Source: Ahniella sp. (GTDB taxonomy: Bacteria; Pseudomonadota; Gammaproteobacteria; Xanthomonadales; Ahniellaceae). Taken from it: 64,000 nt of DNA. This document shows positions 54,343-62,564 of this stretch, in pieces. The stretch is taken from positions 55,620 through 119,619 of the forward strand of contig JADJRU010000020.1 of assembly GCA_016712105.1 (NCBI GenBank), given 5' to 3'. The translations under genes and the position numbers were made by a program. Position 1 is the stretch's first letter, and every line of letters starts with the position of its first letter. Below the pieces are notes generated by a model. That model saw only the letters and a program-made list of their open reading frames with translations. It did no database searches and had not been told where the DNA came from.

Positions 54343-55821
54343 GTGAACCCCGCCAACATCATCCCAAGCCCGGTGTCGATGCTCGACTTCTGGGCCATTC
54401 TTCCGGAAGCCTTCCTGACGCTTTCGGCCTGTATCCTGCTGATTGCCGATCTGTTCATCCCGCGTGAGCGCAAGTCGGCAACACACTGGCTCAGCATTCT
54501 CGTGCTGGTCATCACCGCCGTGCTGGTCTGGCGCAACGGTCAGGACCCAACCCTGTACGGCAATGCATTCAGCGGCCTGTTCGTGCGCGACGGTGTGGCC
54601 ACCCTGGCGAAGTTCTTCATCCTGATCAGTTCCGCACTGGTGCTGGTGTACGCCAAGCCGCATCTGGAAATGCGCGGCCTGATGCAGGGTGAGTATTACC
54701 TGCTGATCCTGTTCTCGGTGCTCGGCATGATGCTGATGGCATCCAGCGGATCGATGCTTACCATCTATCTGGGTCTGGAACTGCTGGCGCTGTGCTCCTA
54801 CGCACTCGTGGCCATGGATCGCGACAACAAGCTCTCGTCGGAAGCCGGCATGAAGTACTTCGTGCTGGGTGCGATGGCGTCCGGCCTGTTGCTGTATGGC
54901 ATGAGCATGGTTTATGGCGCGACCGGCGAGCTTGAGTTGTCGGGCATCCGAGGCGCGATCAACAGCAACATGCAGCACCCGAACCTGGTCCTGTTTGGTC
55001 TCGTGTTCATCGTGATCGGCATCGCGTTCAAGTTTGGCGCGGCGCCGTTCCACATGTGGGTGCCGGACGTCTATCAAGGTGCTCCGACCTCGGTCGCCAT
55101 GTTCATCGGCAGCGCGCCGAAGATTGCCGCGTTCGCGATGGCTTACCGTTTGCTGGACAGTGCCCTCGGCAACGCATCTCACCACTGGAGCGACATGCTT
55201 TCGGTGCTGGCCGTGTTGTCGCTGGTGCTCGGCAACCTGATTGCCGTGGCCCAGACCAACTTCAAGCGCATGCTGGCGTATTCCACCGTGTCCCACGTCG
55301 GGTTCCTGCTGCTCGGGCTCATTGGTGGTGGTGTCGATGGTTTCGCGGCGGCACTGTTCTACTCGGTCACGTACGCACTCACTGCAGCGGCATCGTTCGG
55401 TGTGATCGTGTTGATGTCGCGGTCCGGGTTCGAGGCTGAAAACATCGAAGACTTCTCCGGTCTCAACGAACGCAACGGCTGGTATGCCTTTCTGGTCCTG
55501 CTGATCATGGCTTCATTGGCCGGTGTGCCGATGTTCGTGGGTTTCCTCGCCAAGCTGGAAGTGCTCAAGGCAGCAGTGCAGGGCGGTTCCTTGTGGCTTG
55601 CGCTCATCGCCGGCGTCTGTGCCGTCATCGGCGCGTTCTATTACCTGCGCGTGATCAAGGTCGTCTATTTTGATGAGCCGAAGACGAAGGAAGTGCTGGT
55701 GGCGCCGGACGACGTGGTGTTCCGCACCGTGCTGGGGCTGAATGCGCTGGCGCTGGTGGCGCTGGGCCTGTTTGGTGGTCCGCTGATCAGTTGGTGCCAG
55801 CGCGCCGTCGCGGGTATTTGA
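54343..55821 (+). CDS. nuoN: NADH-quinone oxidoreductase subunit N
   Basis: Antiporter-like membrane subunit, 492 residues. Landmarks are GLELLALCSYALVAMDRDN, GIAFKFGAAPFHMWVPDVYQ (conserved Lys) and FKRMLAYSTVSHVGFLLLGL. GTG 54343 is chosen, with GAGGTG at 54331-54336 as the ribosome site and the expected N-terminus beginning NPANIIPSP. It is the last nuo gene and is followed by a terminator. Confidence 0.95.
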   Translation: MNPANIIPSPVSMLDFWAILPEAFLTLSACILLIADLFIPRERKSATHWLSILVLVITAVLVWRNGQDPTLYGNAFSGLFVRDGVATLAKFFILISSALVLVYAKPHLEMRGLMQGEYYLLILFSVLGMMLMASSGSMLTIYLGLELLALCSYALVAMDRDNKLSSEAGMKYFVLGAMASGLLLYGMSMVYGATGELELSGIRGAINSNMQHPNLVLFGLVFIVIGIAFKFGAAPFHMWVPDVYQGAPTSVAMFIGSAPKIAAFAMAYRLLDSALGNASHHWSDMLSVLAVLSLVLGNLIAVAQTNFKRMLAYSTVSHVGFLLLGLIGGGVDGFAAALFYSVTYALTAAASFGVIVLMSRSGFEAENIEDFSGLNERNGWYAFLVLLIMASLAGVPMFVGFLAKLEVLKAAVQGGSLWLALIAGVCAVIGAFYYLRVIKVVYFDEPKTKEVLVAPDDVVFRTVLGLNALALVALGLFGGPLISWCQRAVAGI

Positions 55822-55839
55822 TTCCGTTCACAAGAGAAC

Positions 55840-55870
55840 AAGCCCGGACACCAGTGCCGGGCTTTTTGTT
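55840..55870 (+). terminator. rho-independent terminator of the nuo operon
   Basis: AAGCCCGG (55840-55847) pairs with CCGGGCTT (55857-55864), loop ACACCAGTG, followed by a T-rich tail (TTTTTGTTT). It starts 18 bases after nuoN and ends before the prpC ribosome-binding site, so prpC has its own transcript or needs read-through. Confidence 0.88.
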
Positions 55871-55885
55871 TGACAGGAGTGTTCC

Positions 55886-57040
55886 ATGTCCGAGACCCCA
55901 ACCCAGAATCTCCCGAAGCCCAAGAAGTCCGTAGCGTTGTCGGGTGTTGCCGCCGGCAATACGGCGATCTGCACGGTCGGCCGCAGCGGCAATGACCTGC
56001 ACTATCGCGGCTACGACATCAAGGATCTCGCGGAACAGACTTGCTTCGAAGAAGTGGCGCATCTGCTGGTTCACGAGCACCTGCCGAACGCGTCGGAGCT
56101 GGTGGCCTACAAGAACAAACTGAAGGGTCTGCGTGGTCTGCCACCGCAGGTCAAGGCAGCACTCGAACTGATGTCGGCGGCAACACATCCGATGGATGTG
56201 ATGCGAACCGGTTGTTCAGTGCTCGGGACGGTTCTGCCTGAGAAGGAATCACGGCCCATCAACGAAGCCCGCGACATCGCGGATCGGCTGATGGCCAGTT
56301 TCGGCTCGATGCTGTTGTATTGGTATCACTTCAGCCATCACGGTCGGCGCATCGATGTGGAAACCGATGACGAAACCCTCGCCGGGCATTTCCTGCACCT
56401 GTTGCACGGTCGCAAGGCGAACGAACTGATGACGCGGGCGCTGGATCAGTCGCTGATCCTGTACGCCGAGCACGAGTTCAACGCCAGCACGTTCACGGCA
56501 CGGGTCGTGGCAGGAACAGGTTCCGATTTCCATTCCGCCATCACCGGCGCCATCGGCTCACTGCGTGGCCCGAAACATGGTGGTGCCAACGAAGTGGCGA
56601 TGGACATCATCGCGCGTTACCGCAGCGCCGATGAAGCCGAGGCCGATATCCGAGCCCGTATGGAGCGCAAGGAGATCATCATCGGCTTCGGCCATCCGGT
56701 CTACACCATCGGCGATCCGCGCAACCCCATCATCAAGGAAATCAGCCGTCGTCTCTGCCAGGCCGCAGGCAACACGCGCCTGTTCGACGTGAGCGAGCGC
56801 ATTGAAACGCTGATGATGGACATCAAGAAGATGTTCCCAAACCTCGACTGGTACAGCGCGTCGAGTTACCACATGATGGGTGTGCCGACGGCGATGTTCA
56901 CCCCGCTGTTCGTGATTGCACGCACGTCAGGCTGGAGCGCGCACATCATCGAACAACGCATCGACGGCAAGATCATTCGCCCGAGCGCGAACTACATCGG
57001 TCCCGACGACCGCGAGTTGCCGCCGATCGGCGATCGCTGA
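55886..57040 (+). CDS. prpC: 2-methylcitrate synthase
   Basis: Citrate synthase-family enzyme of 384 residues that condenses propionyl-CoA with oxaloacetate in the 2-methylcitrate cycle. The N-terminus KKSVALSGVAAGNTAICTVG and the short length match PrpC rather than GltA. Catalytic regions include GSLRGPKHGGANE and GFGHPVYTIGDPRN; the C-terminus IRPSANYIGPDDRELP is typical. CAGGAG at 55874-55879 supports ATG 55886. prpB, acnD and prpR are not in the window, so it stands apart from the usual operon; a minor citrate synthase role is possible. Confidence 0.88.
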   Translation: MSETPTQNLPKPKKSVALSGVAAGNTAICTVGRSGNDLHYRGYDIKDLAEQTCFEEVAHLLVHEHLPNASELVAYKNKLKGLRGLPPQVKAALELMSAATHPMDVMRTGCSVLGTVLPEKESRPINEARDIADRLMASFGSMLLYWYHFSHHGRRIDVETDDETLAGHFLHLLHGRKANELMTRALDQSLILYAEHEFNASTFTARVVAGTGSDFHSAITGAIGSLRGPKHGGANEVAMDIIARYRSADEAEADIRARMERKEIIIGFGHPVYTIGDPRNPIIKEISRRLCQAAGNTRLFDVSERIETLMMDIKKMFPNLDWYSASSYHMMGVPTAMFTPLFVIARTSGWSAHIIEQRIDGKIIRPSANYIGPDDRELPPIGDR

Positions 57041-57062
57041 AGAGCGGTGGCCAAATAGCATT

Positions 57063-57187
57063 CCTTCTCCCGTTTCACGGGAGAAGGTGGCCGAAGGCCG
57101 GATGAGGGCCAGCTTGGCGGGAAGTTCGGCTTGTCGCCGGATTGCCCTCATCTGCCTGTCGGCATCTTCTCCCGCATGCGGGAGAAG
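57063..57187. repeat. inverted pair of REP-like palindromes
   Basis: 57063-57108 nearly repeats 21563-21607, including the hairpin CCTTCTCCCGT..ACGGGAGAAGG and GGCCGAAGGCC. 57145-57187 is a diverged copy in the opposite orientation, with CTTCTCCCGCATGCGGGAGAAG at its end forming its own hairpin. The pair sits just after prpC and may also stop its transcription. The rest of 57041-57307 shows no gene. Confidence 0.8.
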
Positions 57188-57307
57188 AATTTCTTCGATG
57201 AGCAAATCTTGAGCCCTTTTTTATTGCGGTGCTCTCGCAGACCTGACGTGCAGGTGTCGTTGCAGCACAACTGAAGATTTGGGTACGCTTCTTTCAGGGA
57301 GCGTGAC

Positions 57308-58219
57308 ATGGCTGCGAAATCAGGCAACGAAGGTCCAGTTCGGGTCGATATCACCAACGAGATGCGCAAGCAGTTCCGCGAAGATGCTGCGGGCGCATTG
57401 GCGCGGCGTTCCACGGCCTGGTTACATGGCCAGTTCCTGGCCATGGCGCAATGGATCCTGATCGGCAGCATTGGGCTCATGGGGCTCTATGTCTGGTTCT
57501 GGTCGCCGATCGGCTTGCTGATCCTGTTCCTGGCCGGTCTGTTCAGCGGCATGGCTGCCGATGCCGTCAAGTGGCTGCTGATTCGAAAGCGTCTTCAGCG
57601 CGCCTACGATGACCTCAACAAGGATCGTCTGGTTTGGGCGATCGTCACCGCGATGAAGGCGGGTCGAACCCAGATTCCGGCGAGTGCCATGCATTACGTC
57701 AACCCGGGTATGGCGATCATGGTCGACCTCTATGCCGCCGTGTTTGCGGCAGGGTTGTTCTATCTCGGTCTCAGGCATCTGGGCGTGGACCTCATTGAAT
57801 CCCTGCGCACCGAGACCGGCATCCATTGGGCACTGCTGGCCGTGGTGGTGTTGCCTTGGGCCTCGGTCATCGAAAGTCTGGTCCGACGATCGGGCGGTCA
57901 GGACGACGCTGCCGGTTTTCAGGCGGGCGGGCGGGGCGGTGGCCTGTTCGTGGTGGTGATCGCGTTTCTGTTTCTCGCCGAGCGGCCTTCGGCGATCCAT
58001 TCGCTGATGGTGTTCATCAATGCCGGCACCGTGCTGGTGGCGCTGCTCGCCGCGTTTGGCCTGGTCTTGATGTCGGGCGAGCGTCGCTGGCTCAAGGAGC
58101 ATTTGCCGGACATCGAGTCGGGCACCGGGGCATTCGGAAAGAGTGCCGAACGCACCGGCAAACGAGGCAAACAGTGGGTGATCTCACGACCGGGCTCCGT
58201 ACTGCGTCAGGATCCCTAG
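57308..58219 (+). CDS. unknown integral membrane protein
   Basis: I do not recognise a family. The 303-residue product has a polar N-terminus of about 45 residues, then around six hydrophobic segments: LIGSIGLMGLYVWFWSPIGL with the following LLILFLAGLFSGMA, IMVDLYAAVFAAGLFYLGL, WALLAVVVLPWASVI, GGLFVVVIAFLFLAE and INAGTVLVALLAAFGLVLM. A basic tail (KSAERTGKRGKQW) ends it. The start at ATG 57308 has GGGAG nine bases ahead. It stands alone after the REP pair, convergent with the GNAT gene. The segment 58220-58392 after it holds no gene. Confidence 0.7.
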   Translation: MAAKSGNEGPVRVDITNEMRKQFREDAAGALARRSTAWLHGQFLAMAQWILIGSIGLMGLYVWFWSPIGLLILFLAGLFSGMAADAVKWLLIRKRLQRAYDDLNKDRLVWAIVTAMKAGRTQIPASAMHYVNPGMAIMVDLYAAVFAAGLFYLGLRHLGVDLIESLRTETGIHWALLAVVVLPWASVIESLVRRSGGQDDAAGFQAGGRGGGLFVVVIAFLFLAERPSAIHSLMVFINAGTVLVALLAAFGLVLMSGERRWLKEHLPDIESGTGAFGKSAERTGKRGKQWVISRPGSVLRQDP

Positions 58220-58392
58220 TCAGAGTGGTGCGGGAAAATATGGCGTAGCAGCTCGAACGACGGGTCACACATCACAATGCACCTTCAGGCCGAGTTCCAA
58301 CGATCTGCGCGTAGCTGATCACCCTGGTCAACAGCAACCGACCGTTCTCTTCGCGCGTTAGGTGGGTGAACTTGGCAACTGGCACCGAATGG

Positions 58393-58794
58393 TTAGCCAC
58401 CCTTGAGCACCCATGCCCGCGGGTTGTGTTCAAAGCCAACCTTCGGGTAGTACTCGTTCGCTTTCGGTGCAGCCAACAGCACGATCATGCATTCGCGCCC
58501 AAGCCTTCGCTTCGTTTCATGAATCAGCTCGGTGCCGATACCAAGCCGCTGGTACTCGGTATCGACCGCAAGGTCTGCGAGGTAGGCCACATAGGTGAAG
58601 TCCGTGAGCGAGCGCGAGATGCCCACCAGGCGCTCACCGTGCCATGCCGTAACAATGAGGTTCGAGTTCGTGAGCATGCCCTCGAATATGTCCGGTCGAT
58701 CTACGGGCCGCCTGTCACCGAGAGTGGACCGCTTACAGAGGTCGATCGCGGCCTCAGCGGAAATCCTGATGTCGTCTCGGTATGCGATATCCAT
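58393..58794 (-). CDS. GNAT family N-acetyltransferase
   Basis: Cytosolic acetyltransferase of 133 residues, a single GNAT domain. Acetyl-CoA binding is indicated by LADLAVDTEYQRLGIGTELI (the QRLGIG pyrophosphate loop), and the C-terminal YYPKVGFEHN motif is typical. Substrate unknown. ATG 58794 is chosen because MDIAYRDDIRISAEAA fits the family start; the open frame upstream lacks family-like sequence. Confidence 0.85.
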   Translation of the reverse strand: MDIAYRDDIRISAEAAIDLCKRSTLGDRRPVDRPDIFEGMLTNSNLIVTAWHGERLVGISRSLTDFTYVAYLADLAVDTEYQRLGIGTELIHETKRRLGRECMIVLLAAPKANEYYPKVGFEHNPRAWVLKGG

Positions 58795-58921
58795 GCGCAC
58801 GGAGCCTTGGTTTGGGGTGGTTAACGAAGCTTTGAAAAGGGCGGCGTCGATCTTGGTTTCTTCGGTGATCGAGTGCAAGGGAGCGGCGGTTTCTGCGGAC
58901 CTGCCGAGTTCACGGACCTGC

Positions 58922-60013
58922 TCAACGCCACGGCCCGGCGCGCGTGACGGGAACGATGGTCTCTCCCATGAGGCGGAACAGTCCGCGCCAGCCGCCGAAC
59001 CAAAGCCGTCCATCGCGGTCCTGGTAAGTGTCCTGGATCGCGTTGGTGGTCAGTCCCTCGGCCTCACCATAGTTCTGGAACGTCTTGCCGTTGAACCGGT
59101 AAAGACCGGAGTTCTCGACGGGAAACCAGATATCCCCGGCCCGATCCATGAAGAGGTCCCACACTTCTGTGCCTTCGACACCGTCGGCGTCGGTCACGGC
59201 GGTGAACGTCTCTCCGTCCAGGTAGCAGACGCCCTTGTGATGCGTCGCAAACCAGAGGCGGCCGTTCCGGTCTTCGAGGATGGCGTTGACGTTGTTGCTC
59301 GACAGACCGTCTGCTTCGCTGTAATTGCGCAGCAACTTGCCGTCGTAGACGTAGGCCCCGCCGTTGGTGCCGAACCACAGGCGGCCAGCCCGATCCTCGG
59401 TGATGCTGCGAACCATGCGCGCGCTCGTTACGCCAACCCATGGATCCGGTTCGGCCTCTGGTAGCTCGAAAGCAGTGAATCGCGCTCCGTCAAACCGGGA
59501 CACGCCCTGCAAAGTACCCACCCACAGCTCGCCACGACGGTCGAAGGTCAGGCACCAGACGTCGTCGCTGGCCAGCCCGTCGCGCACCGTGTAGTTCGTG
59601 AATGACTCGCCATCGAACTTGGTCAGACCGCCCTCAGTCCCGAACCAGACGCTGCCGTCGGCACCCTCAACGATCGCACGCACCGCTTCGCCACTGAAAC
59701 CCTGGGCGAGGGAGAAGAACTCAAGTTTCTCGCCATTCCAGCGCGCAACGCCGTCGCCGTTCGTACCAAACCACATGTGACCGCGACGGTCCTCGTGGAT
59801 GCGGCGAACGAACTGGCTGATCGGGACATCGGGCGGCGGAACCGGAGCATTGGCATCGCGTTGGACTGCCCCGTTGTAGATCGCGGTCGATGTCTCGCCG
59901 GGTGGCCCGGCGCAGGCGCTGGCGATGCCGAGCAGCGTCAAGGCGAACAGGACCAGGGCGCGGCAGGTGAGGGTGGGGCATAAAGTGTTGCGAAGAGCGG
60001 TGCCATGTTTCAT
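58922..60013 (-). CDS. secreted two-component-regulator-type propeller protein
   Basis: Exported protein of 363 residues built from seven Reg_prop repeats: DRRGHMWFGTNGDGVARWNG, GADGSVWFGTEGGLTKFDGE, DRRGELWVGTLQGVSRFDG, DRAGRLWFGTNGGAYVYDGK, DRNGRLWFATHHKGVCYLDG, DRAGDIWFPVENSGLYRFNG and DRDGRLWFGGWRGLFRLMGE. They should form one seven-bladed propeller. In other bacteria this domain is the sensor part of hybrid histidine kinases; here no kinase, response regulator or output domain follows. The N-terminus has a signal peptide ending near IASACAG, with only a weak lipobox. ATG 60013 is chosen because it begins that signal. Confidence 0.82.
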   Translation of the reverse strand: MKHGTALRNTLCPTLTCRALVLFALTLLGIASACAGPPGETSTAIYNGAVQRDANAPVPPPDVPISQFVRRIHEDRRGHMWFGTNGDGVARWNGEKLEFFSLAQGFSGEAVRAIVEGADGSVWFGTEGGLTKFDGESFTNYTVRDGLASDDVWCLTFDRRGELWVGTLQGVSRFDGARFTAFELPEAEPDPWVGVTSARMVRSITEDRAGRLWFGTNGGAYVYDGKLLRNYSEADGLSSNNVNAILEDRNGRLWFATHHKGVCYLDGETFTAVTDADGVEGTEVWDLFMDRAGDIWFPVENSGLYRFNGKTFQNYGEAEGLTTNAIQDTYQDRDGRLWFGGWRGLFRLMGETIVPVTRAGPWR

Positions 60014-60195
60014 CGGTTTGCCTGACGAGGTTGGAGGAGAAGTCGCGATCGGAATCTTCGGGCGATCTCCGGAGGGTGTGCAAAGCTTGCCTGAGCGTTG
60101 ATCGTCGAATGTGGGACTTCTGGTGAAGCCATTTAGTTCTCGAATCTCCGCCAAGTTGTCGAAACCGATTTTTTCCACCTCCTCAACGCCCGAAC

Positions 60196-60423
60196 TCAGC
60201 CGCCCCGCGATGCGGCGTCGGCTGGAGCGACTGGTTGGGCATCAAGCTCGAAATCGCGGGCAACCTTCTTGACCGTGAATCGATTTCCCAACGTGTAGCT
60301 GTAATAACTGAATGAGTCGACCATCAGTCCTTCCACCTGGTACGCATCGTAGAGATTTGGATCTGCAACGAACGCCTGCTCAAGCTTGCCGTTCATCCGG
60401 GCCTTGCTTTGACGCGTATGCAA
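60196..60423 (-). CDS. small hypothetical protein or gene remnant
   Basis: Open frame of 75 codons with ordinary composition (LYDAYQVEGLMVDSFSYYSY, then TLGNRFTVKKVARDFELDAQ). No family recognised and no signal peptide. Its start region is weak, and ATG at about 60394 is also possible. It lies in a fragment-rich area, so it may be the 3' part of a decayed gene whose 5' part is the signal-like stretch near 60558. Confidence 0.3.
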   Translation of the reverse strand: MHTRQSKARMNGKLEQAFVADPNLYDAYQVEGLMVDSFSYYSYTLGNRFTVKKVARDFELDAQPVAPADAASRGG

Positions 60424-60447
60424 GTCCTCTCTTGCGCCCGGGGTTCC

Positions 60448-60558
60448 TCAAAGCCGGGGACAGCCCGTCTGACTGACTTGTGCATGGCTGCTCGAAGCAA
60501 GGCCCGGCGCGATCAATGCCGTCGGATTCTTGAGCTTGTTCATGTTTGTCTTCTCCAT
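60448..60558 (-). pseudogene. possible remnant of a signal-peptide start
   Basis: A 36-codon frame begins MEKTNMNKLKNPTALIA, with AAGGAA ahead of the ATG, and resembles a degenerate signal peptide ending near SSHAQ. It stops soon after. It may be the 5' remnant of a secreted-protein gene, possibly related to the frame at 60196-60423. Confidence 0.25.
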
Positions 60559-60600
60559 TTTGCGGATTCCTTGCGCGGTGGGTTGGTGGACCGTGACCAG

Positions 60601-60780
60601 ACAGTGGCCCGTCGTGTCGCCAGGAAACGCGAACCTCGGAGCACGGCGTGGTTCCCGCTGCTCGTCGATCGATATGCGCCGGGGCAACGTCAACCCCGGA
60701 CGGATAAAGACACGCAAGAAGTCACACGCGAGGATCATCCCGCACGAAAAGAGCCCGAATGCGCGAAGCAGTCGCCGCGC
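60601..60780 (+). repeat. left arm of a diverged long inverted repeat
   Basis: Read forward, this segment resembles the reverse complement of about 62565-62740, with shared runs such as GGCGTGGTTCCCGCT, GGCCCGTCGTGT and GAGGATCATCCC, but with gaps and mismatches throughout. The two arms flank the beta/gamma-crystallin-like gene. No gene is evident in 60559-61076 apart from fragments. Confidence 0.6.
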
Positions 60781-60825
60781 GAGTGCCTGATCTGCTCGCT
60801 TTGCGATAAACGAACCAGGCCTGCC

Positions 60826-60885
60826 TCTGCATCCGGTAGGCGGAGTCCGCCGGAAAGGCCCGTGCCAGTTCTGCAGGTCGGGTTG
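60826..60885 (-). pseudogene. fragment of a TPR-protein C-terminus
   Basis: On the minus strand this stretch can read LARAFPADSAYRM, close to LAQVFPADSTYRMPL at the end of the TPR gene at 62780. Only this short tail is present, so it looks like a relic of a paralogous copy. Confidence 0.45.
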
Positions 60886-61076
60886 GCATCACCTACCCGA
60901 CGCCAAGCCTTGTGGGCTTGGCGGTCAACGGCGCCACAGTTCTTTTCGCGCCAATGATCCTTTTGCCCGCCGTTCTGCGCGTCCCTCAAAGCCGACCGCT
61001 TTAGCGTGAGCCGCTGCCGGCAGCCGTAGCCCTTCACTCAGGACGGGCACCCAACCTTGAACCAAGAGAACCACAC

Positions 61077-62249
61077 ATGAAGAATCGCAACTACTCCAGA
61101 CTAACCTTGCTTGCCTTGTGCGTAAGCTTGGCTCCCGCGGCTATGGCCCAGGTCAGCCGCACGCCCTGGCAGATGAATCAGGGCGAGGGCGTGATCAAGA
61201 ACCTCAAGGTGGACCGGGCCAAGCTGTCCGAGGTATTCGATCGGGCCACGATTCCCGCTGAGGGCGCCGGCTGGGCACCCGCGCCGAATACGGACACTAT
61301 CGGCTTTGGCAGCGATTCCGCTTCGCAGATCGACGAGGCGGGCGGGACCTGCGATACGGCACTCGACTTCACCTATTTCCAGACTTTCGTGAACGTGCCG
61401 TCCGGGACCACCGTCGATGAATTCAAGATCATCTTCAGCGGTATGGACGACGCCTCCCGTATCACCGTGTTCAATACCAACCATCCGACGGGTCTGGTCG
61501 TCGAGGGCAGTTATGTGACCAAGGTCGCGGGCATCGGGGGGACCTCCGACCTGAAAGATCTGATGGCCGCCGGTTCGAACCGGGTGGTGATTACCCAAGT
61601 CGATTGGTGTCCGAGCGGCAACAAGCTCCAATCGGCGAAGGTCGAACTCAATGGCAGCATGGTCGCTGCAACGCCGTCGCTGCAGCACCGGCGCAGGACA
61701 ACGCCGCTCCGGCCACGATTTTCGAGCACAAGAATTTCGGCGGCAATAGCCAGGGAACTGGTGGAAGGTATGAACGTCGGTCCGCTGGCGCTGGGCAATG
61801 ATGTGACCAGTTCGGTCAAGGTCGCAAACTGCTGGAGGGTCGTTTTGTACGGTGCCGGGCCGGGGCAGAAAGGACCGGAACTGGTGCTGACAGCGGACAA
61901 CGCGGATCTGAGCGCGAACGACTTCGACGAGATTGTCTCCAACGTGCACGTGGAGCGTGATCCGAAGTGCGGCGATGCTCCGGCCACACTTTTCGAGCAC
62001 AAGAATTTCGAAGGTAGGAGCCAGGCTCTGCTGACAGGCATGAACGTCGGTCCGCTGGCGCTGGGCAATGATGTGACCAGTTCGGTCCGGGTCGCCAAGT
62101 GCTGGAAGGTCACCTTGTACGGGGCCGCGCAGGGTCAAAACGGACCAGAACGGGTGCTGACGGCGGACGACGCGGATCTGAGCGTCAACGATTTCGACGA
62201 GATTGTCTCCAACGTGCTTGTGGAGAGTGACCCGAGTTGCCAGCGCTGA
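61077..62249 (+). CDS. secreted protein with two beta/gamma-crystallin-like repeats
   Basis: A 390-residue product with signal peptide KNRNYSRLTLLALCVSLAPA, cleaved near AMA-QV. The N-terminal 180 residues are of unknown fold, with Cys residues. Two tandem copies of a 90-residue unit follow (TLFEHKNFEGRSQ, GNDVTSSVRV, VTLYG, NDFDEIVSNVLV). The aromatic-rich FEHKNF start and NDxxSS motifs suggest Ca-binding beta/gamma-crystallin domains. Between about 61670 and 61755 the frame is scrambled: a missing A at 61670-61671 and an extra G at 61753-61755 cancel out. Correcting them restores AQDNAAPATIFEHKNFGGNS in the first unit. The DNA units are 270 bases apart, with 48 identical bases at 61770 and 62040. 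Confidence 0.72.
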   Translation: MKNRNYSRLTLLALCVSLAPAAMAQVSRTPWQMNQGEGVIKNLKVDRAKLSEVFDRATIPAEGAGWAPAPNTDTIGFGSDSASQIDEAGGTCDTALDFTYFQTFVNVPSGTTVDEFKIIFSGMDDASRITVFNTNHPTGLVVEGSYVTKVAGIGGTSDLKDLMAAGSNRVVITQVDWCPSGNKLQSAKVELNGSMVAATPSLQHRRRTTPLRPRFSSTRISAAIARELVEGMNVGPLALGNDVTSSVKVANCWRVVLYGAGPGQKGPELVLTADNADLSANDFDEIVSNVHVERDPKCGDAPATLFEHKNFEGRSQALLTGMNVGPLALGNDVTSSVRVAKCWKVTLYGAAQGQNGPERVLTADDADLSVNDFDEIVSNVLVESDPSCQR

Positions 62250-62271
62250 TCTGCTGCGAGAAGTTCTGAAT

Positions 62272-62296
62272 GTCGGGTTGGCAACGCCAACCCGAC
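62272..62296. repeat. 11-bp-arm palindrome after the crystallin-like gene
   Basis: GTCGGGTTGGC and GCCAACCCGAC are perfect 11-base arms around AAC. A weaker relative (GTCGGGT..ACCCGAC) is near 60875-60899. It may be a REP element or a transcription stop for the preceding gene, which ends 22 bases earlier. There is no T-run. Confidence 0.6.
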
Positions 62297-62330
62297 ACGT
62301 GGCTGAACGTTGCTGGGCCGGCCCCTGGCA

Positions 62331-62388
62331 GAGCGGTGTGCCATTGCGCCAGCGGCAGACGGGCGTCGACAAGGCCGATCGGGTTGGG
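62331..62388 (-). pseudogene. TPR-gene fragment B
   Basis: Closely matches 63121-63180 inside the TPR gene, with 26 identical bases from 62341. It encodes the ARLPLAQWHTA piece on the minus strand. It carries neither start nor stop. Confidence 0.6.
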
Positions 62389-62430
62389 CCTGATACCGAA
62401 CCTTGAAAACCGACCAAATAGTGTTGGACC

Positions 62431-62562
62431 GATCCGCCAGCATCATTTCGAGAGCCGCATTCGCTTGCATCGCCGCGTCCGCCGAATTGCCCTTCGCCAT
62501 CAGGATCGTCGCGCGTCTCGCCGCAGCCCGGGCGTGAACTTCCTGCTCGACCGCGACGGCCT
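62431..62562 (-). pseudogene. TPR-gene fragment A
   Basis: Closely matches 62940-63072 inside the TPR gene. It encodes VEQEVHARAAARRATILMAK and onward to ALEMMLADRS on the minus strand. Fragments A and B lie in the reverse order to that in the intact gene, so they come from more than one lost copy or from rearrangement. Confidence 0.65.
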
Positions 62563-62564
62563 CG

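Noticed and set aside
52803..54536. 577-codon minus-strand open frame opposite nuoM
   Set aside because: Shadow of a well-conserved membrane subunit; unusually rich in Gln, Arg and His.
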